Shown here one piece after another: positions 17,560-25,207 of a stretch of DNA of 64,000 nt; within the stretch, counting starts at the first letter, position 1; each line of letters starts with the position of its first letter. This DNA is from JAZLJD01 sp045617725 (lineage in GTDB: Bacteria > Bacillota > Clostridia > Lachnospirales > Lachnospiraceae), in assembly GCA_045617725.1 (NCBI GenBank), contig JAZLJD010000028.1, forward strand, positions 7,298-71,297, read 5' to 3'. The notes below the pieces were generated by a model that saw nothing but the letters and a program-made list of their open reading frames with translations, ran no database searches and was not told where the DNA came from. The position numbers and the translations under genes are program-made.

Positions 17560-18078
17560 ATGAAGAAAGACAATAAAGGCTTTTCGCTGGTCGAACTGAT
17601 TGTAGTTATTGCCATTATGTCCATCGTGATTGTTGGAGCAATCATCGGAGTTGGCGCGATTACAGGGAAACCTGCAGAAAAATGTGCGAATCAAATATCG
17701 GCTGTCCTTAATAGCTGCCGGAATGCTTCCATGGGCAAGCTGGGCTCCAAGGTCAGCTTTTACTACGATGCGGCGGCCGGCAAGGTGATTGCAACGGAGC
17801 AGTTCGGAACGAGTTCCAAACAGTATCCGATTTCCGATGCGGGCGTGAAATTTGAATTTTTGATTGAAGGGGAATCCACCAATCGTGAGCTGGACTCAAC
17901 GCCGCTTGTAATTACTTTTGACCGTTCTTCGGGCGGTATTGCACCTTTAAATGATGACAATGCGACGGCACTGCGCGGGAAAGTACTTAAAAAGATTATT
18001 TTGTCTAAAGCAGATAAATGCTTTGAACTGAAGATATCGTCACTGACCGGAAGGGTAGAGATTACTCAGATCCCGTAG
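17560..18078 (+). CDS. Minor prepilin (GspH/FimT-like)
   Basis: 172 residues. Leader MKKDNKG, site G/FSLVE with Glu5, then the helix LIVVIAIMSIVIVGAIIGVG. The head is small and has a beta-rich pattern (VSFYYDAAAGKVIATEQF, PLVITFDRSSGGI) fitting the GspH/FimT fold. It is preceded by GGAGAGA and starts 14 bp after the previous stop. Confidence 0.78.
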   Translation: MKKDNKGFSLVELIVVIAIMSIVIVGAIIGVGAITGKPAEKCANQISAVLNSCRNASMGKLGSKVSFYYDAAAGKVIATEQFGTSSKQYPISDAGVKFEFLIEGESTNRELDSTPLVITFDRSSGGIAPLNDDNATALRGKVLKKIILSKADKCFELKISSLTGRVEITQIP

Positions 18079-18102
18079 GGCGGGCTTAAGAGACCCCAGC
18101 CA

Positions 18103-18195
18103 CTCGGCATTTGCCGAGCCGACCACCCCGGTCCAAACTTGCAGAAGAGACCTCTTCACGTTTCCTAAGGGTAGGAAATGTGCTTTTTTGCACAT
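18103..18195 (+). other. Two hairpins before the last prepilin gene
   Basis: CTCGGCA (18103-18109) pairs with TGCCGAG (18112-18118), and ATGTGC (18178-18183) pairs with GCACAT (18190-18195) around a T6 loop. The second ends 10 bp before the GGAGG of the next gene and could modulate its translation. Neither has a T tail, so neither looks like a terminator. Confidence 0.4.
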
Positions 18196-18216
18196 AGTAT
18201 GCATAGGAGGAGTTTT

Positions 18217-20256
18217 ATGAAACTTATGCAGATTCTCAGAAAATTTCATAGGAACAACAAAGGATCTTCACTTGTTGAAGTTCTTTGTGTTGTCGCAATT
18301 ATGTCCATTGTGGGCACTTCCGTATGCGGCATGATGGTTGCCGGCGGGAATGGCTACCAGCGTGGCATGAAGGAAGCCGAGCTTCAGGAGAAGAGCCAGC
18401 TCGTAATTAATCAGATTAATGACCTTCTCATTGATTCGGTTTCGAATGTTACGTTTGCGAGCAACGAGCTTACTCTGACGGGCCCGACCAAGACGTACTA
18501 CATTAAGCTCGATGGCACGGATCTTAAGTATTCCGTGGATTCCGAGACGGAGATACTGGCAGATCACGTTACCGCTTTCTATGCCGATACATCTGAATTC
18601 TTAAGTAACGGCTCGGTTCGTGTTTCCCTGACGCTTGAGAGCCCCGATGCCAGCAGAACTTATACGGCCAGCTTCACCATTACAAGCCGTAACAGCATGA
18701 TATCCTCAAGCAGCGGCTTAAACAGCGCAGTACTTGTTGTCGAGAATGAATTTGTTGCAGAGCCCGGACAGACGATTGCGTTAGGTGCACATACGGTCGG
18801 CGTTCCCTGCAATATAAACTATACCATTTCCTCTACCGTGGCATCCGGTACACACATGGATACGAGCGGCAACTTAATTGTTGATAAAACCGAAACGAAT
18901 TCCGCCATTTCCATTGTTGTGAAGGCAACGGATCCCACGAACGGAACGGTATACGACACGAAGACGGTTACGGTACTTGTAAGACGTGTGAATACCCTTA
19001 GTCTGAACGCTACCTTATCGGGAACGAATCAGATGAATGGTGCTCAGTACCTGATTAAGGCCGGCTACGGTGGTACGAACCTTGACAGAATTTACGGTTT
19101 AAGCAGTGATAATGATTACGTAAGTCCTTATGAAGTAAACTGGACTGCTACTATGAAGATCAACGGCTCGAATGTCAATGTGACTCCGTATCTTGACGTG
19201 GTTACACAGAGTGGCAGCGGAGCAGGTGGTGCAACGTATTACTGCATCAAACTGAAACAGAACATGCCGGACAATTCCGAAATTACTATAACGGCAGAGG
19301 CCAAGCATCCCTTAGGTACCAACAAGACCGGAACGAACTACGGTTCGGTTAAGGGTGAGTGGAAGCTTAAGAAGACCGCATCGGCCTTTACTCCTTCCGG
19401 AAACCCCATTAAGCGTGCTTCGGATGATTCTCTTGGTAGTTTCTCAAAATACAACGAAATTAAGGATTACATGATAGGTCACGGCTATGGCAACGGTAAC
19501 TACGGTGCCGGCAAGTATCATCGTTACCGTGAAATTGTCAGCATAAATCCGGACGGTACCTATAACTTCGGTGCATGGACGGAGTGGAGACCCAATCCTC
19601 AGAATATTGCGGACATTGATATCAACCTGCGTCCTGCTGTATTGTCCTACGACTTTAATAAGGGCTACGAAATACAGGTAGCCGTAACGGTTGAGAAAGA
19701 CGGTTACGTTGTATGGCCCATCCCGGGTGTGAAACCTTCCGGCTATAGCGATTACAGAAGTTCTTCGGACCCGAATCCGAACTACGACTACATTCTTGAC
19801 GGTATTGTAGAGCCCGTAACGGTTAACTTCAGCCTGAACAGCTGGGGCGGCAGTACCTTCAGTAAATTAGGAACGCCTTCCGCACCGCATGTGGTTTATG
19901 CGAATTCCGGAAACCGTTATGAAGGCATATTGTTCTACTATGCAAATCATACCGCTTACAAGGAGGGCGAGCTTCATAACAAACTCCTCTACAAGATAGA
20001 TGAGTGGAATGGTGGCAGCTGGACCAACAAGGGTGGCATGGATGAGAATGAGACGACACACGGCCGTGTAACGCAGAGCGGCAGCTGGTGTAGCGTAAGC
20101 CTCGAGAAAGGTCATACCTACCGCATTCGTGTTACCGCCAAGGATATTCAGTGCTATCGATACGAGTGGGGCTCCTATAATATCAAGGATAACCAGCGTT
20201 TCAACCTTTATAACGATCTTACCGGCGACGGCTATATGTATGTAAAAGTACAGTAG
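18217..20256 (+). CDS. Giant minor prepilin, probable pilus-tip adhesin
   Basis: 679 residues from the ATG at 18217, with GGAGG 6 bp upstream. The PilW/GspJ-like N terminus has the leader ...NNKG and mature SSLVEVLCVVAIMSIVGT with Glu5. About 150 residues of pilin-like sequence precede an exported region of roughly 500 residues. Residues about 185-270 (FVAEPGQTIALGAH to TKTVTVLVRRV) resemble a bacterial Ig-like fold. The rest is rich in Tyr, Gly, Asn and Trp. Large modules on a minor pilin are known for tip adhesins; binding is inferred, not shown. Its stop codon touches the fold-back element that ends the operon. Confidence 0.75.
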   Translation: MKLMQILRKFHRNNKGSSLVEVLCVVAIMSIVGTSVCGMMVAGGNGYQRGMKEAELQEKSQLVINQINDLLIDSVSNVTFASNELTLTGPTKTYYIKLDGTDLKYSVDSETEILADHVTAFYADTSEFLSNGSVRVSLTLESPDASRTYTASFTITSRNSMISSSSGLNSAVLVVENEFVAEPGQTIALGAHTVGVPCNINYTISSTVASGTHMDTSGNLIVDKTETNSAISIVVKATDPTNGTVYDTKTVTVLVRRVNTLSLNATLSGTNQMNGAQYLIKAGYGGTNLDRIYGLSSDNDYVSPYEVNWTATMKINGSNVNVTPYLDVVTQSGSGAGGATYYCIKLKQNMPDNSEITITAEAKHPLGTNKTGTNYGSVKGEWKLKKTASAFTPSGNPIKRASDDSLGSFSKYNEIKDYMIGHGYGNGNYGAGKYHRYREIVSINPDGTYNFGAWTEWRPNPQNIADIDINLRPAVLSYDFNKGYEIQVAVTVEKDGYVVWPIPGVKPSGYSDYRSSSDPNPNYDYILDGIVEPVTVNFSLNSWGGSTFSKLGTPSAPHVVYANSGNRYEGILFYYANHTAYKEGELHNKLLYKIDEWNGGSWTNKGGMDENETTHGRVTQSGSWCSVSLEKGHTYRIRVTAKDIQCYRYEWGSYNIKDNQRFNLYNDLTGDGYMYVKVQ

Positions 20257-20472
20257 ACTAATGGGGACGGGGGTTTCTGTCACAGTGAAGTGATAAAGCG
20301 ACCCGACCGGATAACTGCATATGAAGATATAACAAAAGCGTCTGACACAGGAGTAGTTGGCTTAACAACTACGGACCTTCGTGTCAGACGCTTTTTAGTT
20401 TTTTTATGCAGGTTATCCGATTCGGTCGCTTTATCACTTCACTGTGACAGAAACCCCCGTCCCCGTTAGTCT
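20255..20472. mobile_element. Fold-back (MITE-like) element, 218 bp
   Basis: The left arm 20256-20319 is the reverse complement of 20406-20471 with only a few differences, including an uninterrupted match of over 40 bp from GGGGACGGGGGTTTCTG onward. Between the arms lies a second, separate inverted repeat (20334-20348 with 20381-20395) and a third small one (20353-20359 with 20366-20372). The element encodes nothing. It begins at the stop codon of the last pilus gene. GGGGACGG-type palindromic ends resemble REP/MITE sequences. No clear target duplication is visible. Confidence 0.7.
20334..20408 (+). terminator. Terminator of the pilus operon, inside the fold-back element
   Basis: A 15-bp perfect stem, AAAAGCGTCTGACAC (20334-20348) with GTGTCAGACGCTTTT (20381-20395), with a nested GTAGTTG/CAACTAC hairpin and a T-rich tail to about 20406. 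Confidence 0.85.
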
Positions 20473-20496
20473 CCCAAGTAGTCTGCGAAATTTTTC

Positions 20497-20525
20497 TTGC
20501 GTCTTACAAATTTATAGTGTATAGT
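20497..20525 (+). promoter_or_regulatory. Promoter of topA
   Basis: TTGCGT at 20497-20502 and TATAGT at 20520-20525 with a 17-bp spacer; start near 20532, leader about 56 nt. Between the fold-back element and this promoter nothing else is seen. Confidence 0.55.
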
Positions 20526-20587
20526 TTGAACCATGTCGTATAAAAAAGAGTGACATATAAGTAGAAACAGCTTTAAAAGGGGTCGAA

Positions 20588-22597
20588 ATGGCTAAATATT
20601 TAGTTATTGTGGAGTCACCTGCCAAGGTGAAGACAATCAAGAAATTTTTGGGCAACAACTATGAAGTGGCAGCCAGCAATGGTCATGTCCGCGATCTTCC
20701 AAAGTCTACGCTAGGCATTGACGTAGACGGAGATTATGAGCCCAAGTATATTACTATTCGCGGAAAGGGTGATGTTCTGGCCGCACTTCGTAAGGAAGTG
20801 AAGAAGGCAGATAAGATTTATCTCGCAACCGACCCTGACCGTGAAGGAGAGGCAATCAGCTGGCATCTTATGGAAGCACTAAAGCTTCAGGACAAGAAAG
20901 TCAGCCGTATTACTTTTAACGAAATTACCCAGACCGCAGTCAAGGAATCCTTAAAGAATCCCCGCGAGATTGACATGGATATGGTAGATGCCCAGCAGGC
21001 ACGCCGTATGCTGGACCGTATGGTTGGTTACAAAATTTCCCCGCTTCTGTGGACCAAAATCAAGCGTGGACTTTCCGCCGGCCGTGTGCAGTCCGTAGCA
21101 CTCCGTATTATCTGCGACCGCGAGGAGGAGATTGCAGCGTTCATTCCCGAAGAGTACTGGACCCTCGATGCTCAGTTTGAAATGAATGGCTCCAAAAAGC
21201 CCGTTACCGCTTCCTTCTATGGCAGCAAGGGCAAAAAACAAGAGCTGAAAGGGGAGTCGGAACTCAAAAAGGTTCTGTCCTGCATCGAAGGCGCTGAATT
21301 TACGATTACCGATGTGAAGATGAGCGAGCGTACGCGTTCCAATCCGCTTCCTTTTACCACCTCTACATTGCAGCAGGAGGCCAGCAAGGTCCTCAATTTC
21401 TCCACACAGAAGACCATGCGTGTTGCGCAGCAGCTTTATGAAGGCGTTGATATCGGCAAGGGCCAGATGGTCGGTCTCATCACCTACCTTCGTACGGATT
21501 CCACACGAGTTTCCGAGGAAGCACGCACCATGGCCGCCGAGTTTATCAAGGCCAATTACGGCGAGGAGTATCTTGCCGGGGAATCCAAGGAGAAAAAGAA
21601 CGGCCAGAAGATTCAGGATGCGCATGAGGCAATTCGTCCTACCGAACTTAAGCGTCGTCCCGAGGAATTAAAGGATGTTCTTTCGCGCGAGCAGTATCGT
21701 CTTTATCAGCTGATTTGGAAGCGTTTTGCGGCCAGCCAGATGGCCAACGCCCGTTTTGATACCGTAACCACAAAACTGGAGTGTGGTGATTACGAATTCC
21801 ACGCAGCTGCCCAGAAGGAGCAGTTCGACGGCTTTTTGAAGGTTTACAAGGACAGCGAGGAGGAAGACACCAACCAGAACGTGTCTTTGTTCAAGGTGGC
21901 CAAAAACGATACACTCACCCCGTCCGAGCTTTCGCCCAAGCAGCATTTTACACAGCCGCCGCAGCACTACACGGAGGCAAGCCTGGTACGAGCCATGGAG
22001 GAACTGGGCATAGGCCGTCCTTCCACATATTCGCCCACCATCACGACCATCCTCGCAAGACATTATATTGTCAAGGAGAATCGAAATCTGTACGTTTCCG
22101 AGCTGGGTGAGGCCGTTAACAAGATGATGAAGGAAGCATTCCCCTCCATCGTGGACGTCAACTTTACCGCAATGATGGAAGGTCTTCTCGACTGCGTCGG
22201 CGAGGGCACCGTCAGCTACAAAACGGTTCTCCAGAATTTCTATCCGGACCTCGATGCCGCTGTAACCGAGGCCGAAAAGGAGCTTTCCGAGATCCGCATC
22301 GCAGACGAAGAATCCGATGTGGTATGCGATCTCTGCGGCAGAAAAATGGTATACAAGTACGGCCCTCACGGCAAGTTCCTTGCCTGCCCCGGCTTCCCGG
22401 AGTGTAAGAACACCAAAACCGTACTCGAGCATATTGGCGTTGCCTGCCCCAAGTGTGGGGAGGATATCGTAGTCAGAAAGACCCGCAAGGGCCGCCGCTA
22501 CTACGGCTGTATCAACAATCCGACCTGCGACTTCATGAGCTGGGTGAAACCGGTTCCCGGAATGACTGCAGAAGAGGCAGCTCGCGTAGGAGAGTAA
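20588..22597 (+). CDS. topA: DNA topoisomerase I
   Basis: 669 residues. TOPRIM domain at the N terminus (LVIVESPAKVKTIKKFLG, TDPDREGEAISWHL), the type IA core with the active-site tyrosine at about residue 300 in TYLRTDSTRVS, the QDAHEAIRPT segment and LGIGRPSTYSPTITTI. Two four-cysteine zinc ribbons close the protein (CDLCGRKM...CPGFPEC and CPKCGEDI...CINNPTC). It relaxes negative supercoils. The length is normal for Firmicutes. In many Firmicutes it directly follows dprA; here the pilus operon lies in between. A 56-bp repeat block follows the stop. Confidence 0.97.
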   Translation: MAKYLVIVESPAKVKTIKKFLGNNYEVAASNGHVRDLPKSTLGIDVDGDYEPKYITIRGKGDVLAALRKEVKKADKIYLATDPDREGEAISWHLMEALKLQDKKVSRITFNEITQTAVKESLKNPREIDMDMVDAQQARRMLDRMVGYKISPLLWTKIKRGLSAGRVQSVALRIICDREEEIAAFIPEEYWTLDAQFEMNGSKKPVTASFYGSKGKKQELKGESELKKVLSCIEGAEFTITDVKMSERTRSNPLPFTTSTLQQEASKVLNFSTQKTMRVAQQLYEGVDIGKGQMVGLITYLRTDSTRVSEEARTMAAEFIKANYGEEYLAGESKEKKNGQKIQDAHEAIRPTELKRRPEELKDVLSREQYRLYQLIWKRFAASQMANARFDTVTTKLECGDYEFHAAAQKEQFDGFLKVYKDSEEEDTNQNVSLFKVAKNDTLTPSELSPKQHFTQPPQHYTEASLVRAMEELGIGRPSTYSPTITTILARHYIVKENRNLYVSELGEAVNKMMKEAFPSIVDVNFTAMMEGLLDCVGEGTVSYKTVLQNFYPDLDAAVTEAEKELSEIRIADEESDVVCDLCGRKMVYKYGPHGKFLACPGFPECKNTKTVLEHIGVACPKCGEDIVVRKTRKGRRYYGCINNPTCDFMSWVKPVPGMTAEEAARVGE

Positions 22598-22625
22598 TTC
22601 GGAGGAACCACCGCACCACCAGCGG

Positions 22626-22850
22626 ACTGCGGACCACCGCCTGACCTGTGCACCCCAACCGAAATGGAGGCTCCAATTGAAACTGCGGACCACCGCCTGG
22701 CCAGTGCACCCCAACCGAAATGGAGACTCCAATTGAAACTGCGGACTACCGCCTGGCCTGTGCACTTCACCGAAATGGAGGCTCCAATTGAAACTGCGGA
22801 TCACCGCCTGGCCTGTGCACTTCAACCGAATTGCAGCCCCCAACTACCTC
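22626..22850. repeat. 56-bp tandem repeat, four copies
   Basis: Units begin ACTGCGGA at 22626, 22682, 22738 and 22793 (periods 56, 56, 55). Each contains the palindrome TGGAGNCTCCA and a small GCGG-NNNN-CCGC hairpin. The last copy decays after GTGCACTTCAACCGAA. It lies between topA and codY. Confidence 0.9.
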
Positions 22851-22883
22851 CAAAAAAACTGAATATTCTATGAGCTTGTAAGC

Positions 22884-22924
22884 ACAAGAACAATTGTCAA
22901 AAAATAAGACGAATTGTCTCTTGT
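22884..22924 (+). terminator. Inverted repeat, possible terminator after topA
   Basis: ACAAGAACAATTGTC (22884-22898) pairs almost fully with GACGAATTGTCTCTTGT (22908-22924) around an A-rich loop, two single-base bulges apart. ACTTATATTTTT follows. The T run is not immediate, so it may be a weak terminator or an operator. Confidence 0.4.
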
Positions 22925-22939
22925 ACTTATATTTTTCGA

Positions 22940-22997
22940 AATTTTGCGAAAACTAGTACTTTTTTCACTGTTGCTTTGTCTTTTTCTCTGATACTAT
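22940..22997 (+). promoter_or_regulatory. codY promoter region with CodY-box-like site
   Basis: AATTTTGCGAAAACT at 22940-22954 matches the CodY consensus AATTTTCWGAAAATT at 12 of 15 positions and is nearly palindromic. A possible promoter follows, TTGCTT (22971-22976) and TACTAT (22992-22997), with a short 15-bp spacer. If real, CodY could repress its own gene. Confidence 0.35.
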
Positions 22998-23020
22998 TAA
23001 CTATATTGGTGGAAGTAAGT

Positions 23021-23091
23021 AATCCGTAGCAATTACGCATAAGTGCAGCGGAAGCTAAATATACCGGATTGCGGAATACGAAATGTGGGGA
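23021..23091 (+). promoter_or_regulatory. Structured codY leader, shared with the 111-bp end repeat
   Basis: AATCCGTA (23021-23028) can pair with TACCGGATT (23062-23070), enclosing about 33 nt. The sequence AATCCGTAGCA...GCTAAATATACCGGATTGCG...AAATG.GGGGA recurs in the tandem repeat at 63765-64000, with a different loop. The element ends at the probable codY ribosome-binding site. Confidence 0.5.
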
Positions 23092-23095
23092 CAGA

Positions 23096-23881
23096 GTGAG
23101 TAGTATTCAATTATTGGACAAGACCCGAAAAATCGGGCAACTCTTGCATTACAACAAGAGCAGCAAGGTAGTTTTTAACGATATCTGCGCAGTTATGCGG
23201 GATATTGTGAATTCTAATGTCATGGTGATCAGCCGTAAGGGCAAGGTGCTGGGCGCTGCAGGGAGCAGCAAGATTCCCGCACTGACTGAACTTGTTACCG
23301 AAACAGTCGGCGAATTCATTGATATCAGTTTGAATGAACGCTTTTTGGGCGTTCTGTCGACCAAAGAGGATGTGAAGCTGTCGACGCTGGGCTTCTCTGA
23401 GGAGGGCGGTGCCGGTTACATCGCAGTGGTTACGCCCATCATCATAGCCGGCGAGAGACTGGGTACCCTGTTTATTTATCGCAAGGATCACGGCTATGAC
23501 ATCGACGATGTAATTCTGTGCGAGTACGGCACCACGGTTGTGGGCCTTGAAATGATGCGTGCGGTCAACGAGGAATCCGAAGAGGAAGCCAGAAAGCTGA
23601 GTGTTGTGAAGAGTGCAGTGAACACGCTTTCCTATTCAGAAATGGAAGCTATCATTCACATCTTTGAAGAACTGGGCGAATGCGAAGGCATTTTGGTAGC
23701 CAGCAAGATTGCAGACCGTGTCGGCATTACGCGATCGGTTATCGTGAATGCCCTGCGTAAGTTTGAATCGGCAGGCGTGCTGGAATCACGGTCCTCGGGC
23801 ATGAAGGGCACTTACATCAAGGTCTTGAACGATGCCGTGTATGATGTAATCCGCGAGCTCAAAGCGACACGCTTCAACTAG
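23096..23881 (+). CDS. codY: Global nutritional regulator CodY
   Basis: 261 residues from GTG at 23096 (VSSIQLLDKTRKIGQLL), close to the 259-260 residues of known CodY proteins. The N-terminal GAF domain (about 1-155), which binds branched-chain amino acids, holds the ISRKGKVLG and ISLNERFL segments. The C-terminal winged helix contains ASKIADRVGITRSVIVNAL, FESAGVLESR and GMKGTYIKVLN, nearly invariant in the family. A GGGGA just upstream supports the GTG; the open frame upstream lacks a normal start. In B. subtilis codY also sits directly before flgB. Here a 1.3-kb repeat island separates the two. Confidence 0.96.
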   Translation: MSSIQLLDKTRKIGQLLHYNKSSKVVFNDICAVMRDIVNSNVMVISRKGKVLGAAGSSKIPALTELVTETVGEFIDISLNERFLGVLSTKEDVKLSTLGFSEEGGAGYIAVVTPIIIAGERLGTLFIYRKDHGYDIDDVILCEYGTTVVGLEMMRAVNEESEEEARKLSVVKSAVNTLSYSEMEAIIHIFEELGECEGILVASKIADRVGITRSVIVNALRKFESAGVLESRSSGMKGTYIKVLNDAVYDVIRELKATRFN

Positions 23882-23988
23882 TCCATCGTTTCCTAAATAA
23901 CTATACCGTTTACGAAGTAAGTCATAAGATGGCCTAAAGTATTGTGCATTTGTGGCCGAAATATAGGTTACATGCTGGACCCGGAACC

Positions 23989-24303
23989 ATTCATTGCCGG
24001 AAACACCGGAAAAGCGTGATCCCGGCAACGGGAAGTGCGACACCGAAGGCAATTCATTGCTGAAAACACCGGAAAAGCGCAATCCCGGCAACGGGAAGTG
24101 CGACACCGAAGGCAATTCATTGCTGAAAACACCGGGAAAGCGTGATTCCGGCAACGGGAAGTGCGACACCGAAGGCAATTCATTGCCGGAAACACCAAAA
24201 AAGCGCGATCCCGGCAACGGGAAGCGCGACACCGAAGGCAATTCATTAGCGGAAACACCGGGAAAACGCGATCCCGGCAACGGGAAGCGCGATATCCAAA
24301 GCA
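23989..24303. repeat. 63-bp tandem repeat, five copies
   Basis: ATTCATT marks the unit starts at 23989, 24052, 24115, 24178 and 24241, exactly 63 bp each. The unit contains AAACACCGGAAAA, CCCGGCAACGGG and GACACCGAAGGC. Because 63 is a multiple of three, frames stay open on both strands, so the open frames here (up to 215 codons) are not good evidence of genes. The 107 bp between codY and this block show nothing clear. Confidence 0.92.
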
Positions 24304-24346
24304 ATGTTTGAGGATAGGCATACCGAAAGCGTAAAATTGAGAATAG

Positions 24347-24571
24347 TACATCGAGAAGCGCCAGGATGGCGATGCTCGATGACGAATTCGCTGCTGCGGC
24401 GGAAGGTTTTACGGCGAGAAGAAGCAATTTCACTGAACTCGATGAAAATTAACTTGAAAAAGAGCTCAAAATGACATCGAGAAAGCATGAATTGACTGAA
24501 CTCGATGTCGAAAAGTTATGTAAACCAGCGACGGAGCAACGAAACACCCAAATCTCTCGAAATTCGATGTT
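24347..24571. repeat. Array 2 of 37-bp inverted repeats, 63-bp period
   Basis: Units lie at 24347-24383, 24410-24446, 24473-24509 and 24535-24571, spaced +63, +63, +62 as in array 1. Arms: TACATCGAG/CTCGATGAC (inner 7 pair), TACGGCGAG/CTCGATGAA (6 plus a wobble), GACATCGAG/CTCGATGTC (perfect) and AGCAACGAA/TTCGATGTT (7 plus a wobble). Loops are 19 nt. The last two units are each followed by GTTATGTAAACC, 63 bp apart (24515 and 24578). Confidence 0.75.
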
Positions 24572-24589
24572 AGAATAGTTATGTAAACC

Positions 24590-24730
24590 GCAGCGGAGCG
24601 ACGGATACCGCAACGGAGCGACGGATACCGCGGCAGAGCGACGGATACCACGACGGAGCGACGGATACCGCGACAGAGCGACGGATACCGCGGCAGGGCG
24701 ACGGATACCGAGACGGCGACGCAACAGAAA
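24590..24730. repeat. 20-bp tandem repeat, about six copies
   Basis: GCGACGGATACC recurs at 24598, 24618, 24638, 24658, 24678 and 24698, a strict 20-bp period, with variation in the CGCRRCRGA part. It directly follows array 2. Confidence 0.9.
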
Positions 24731-24749
24731 GGGCAGACCGCGAAATCTC

Positions 24750-24905
24750 TCCGAATCAGGCGGGCAGCCCCCCCGAATTTCCTGAACTCGGCGCTGAAAG
24801 AGGTTATGTAAACCGCCCCGGCACACACCACCCATTGTATGCGCCCTAAAAGGGGCACCCCATATGTAGCTACGGTTGGTTGCGCGAGGTAACATAACTT
24901 GGAGA
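24750..24905. repeat. Decayed copies of array-2 pieces
   Basis: CCTGAACTCGGCGCTGAAAG followed by GGTTATGTAAACC (24781-24815) repeats the end of the third unit of array 2. GTAACATAACTTGG (near 24889) is the same GTTATGT motif inverted. The rest shows no genes. Confidence 0.5.
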
Positions 24906-24965
24906 GGACCCAAGCTGCTTTTTCATAATAGACGAACTGAATAAGACAAAGGATTGCCATAAAGT

Positions 24966-25005
24966 AAAGGGATTTATTGAATTCATCAATAAATCCCTTT
25001 TTTGC
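24966..25005 (+). terminator. Strong terminator upstream of the fla/che promoter
   Basis: A perfect 15-bp stem, 24966-24980 (AAAGGGATTTATTGA) with 24986-25000, a 5-nt loop and a T6 tail. It isolates the fla/che operon from codY and the repeat island. Confidence 0.92.
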
Positions 25006-25128
25006 TCTCAGATTTACATAAGATTTTTCATAATTTTTGCAGTCCTTAAATAAGTACAAAAAATCAAACATATAGTGCCACTGCTTAAGACAGGACACTA
25101 CATAATGTGGTTTTTTACTGCGGAAGAC

Positions 25129-25156
25129 TTGTTTTTTTCTTGAAATTCTCTATAAT
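25129..25156 (+). promoter_or_regulatory. Sigma-A promoter of the fla/che operon
   Basis: TTGTTT at 25129-25134 and TATAAT at 25151-25156, 16 bp apart. Transcription would start near 25163, with GGAGG at 25197-25201 before flgB. No sigma-28 box is seen here. Confidence 0.65.
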
Positions 25157-25207
25157 GAAATACAGTAGGTTAAATGGGTTAACTATGCTTATTTAGGAGG
25201 AATTCCC

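Noticed and set aside
23786..24433. 215-codon open frame on the minus strand and 105- and 127-codon frames across the 63-bp repeats
   Set aside because: The period is a multiple of three, so any frame without a stop in one unit stays open. No ribosome-binding site or independent coding signal.
24820..24960. T-box or other riboswitch before flgB
   Set aside because: No T-box sequence or antiterminator pairing; the CTTGG/CCAAG hairpin is short and the region precedes a separate strong terminator.
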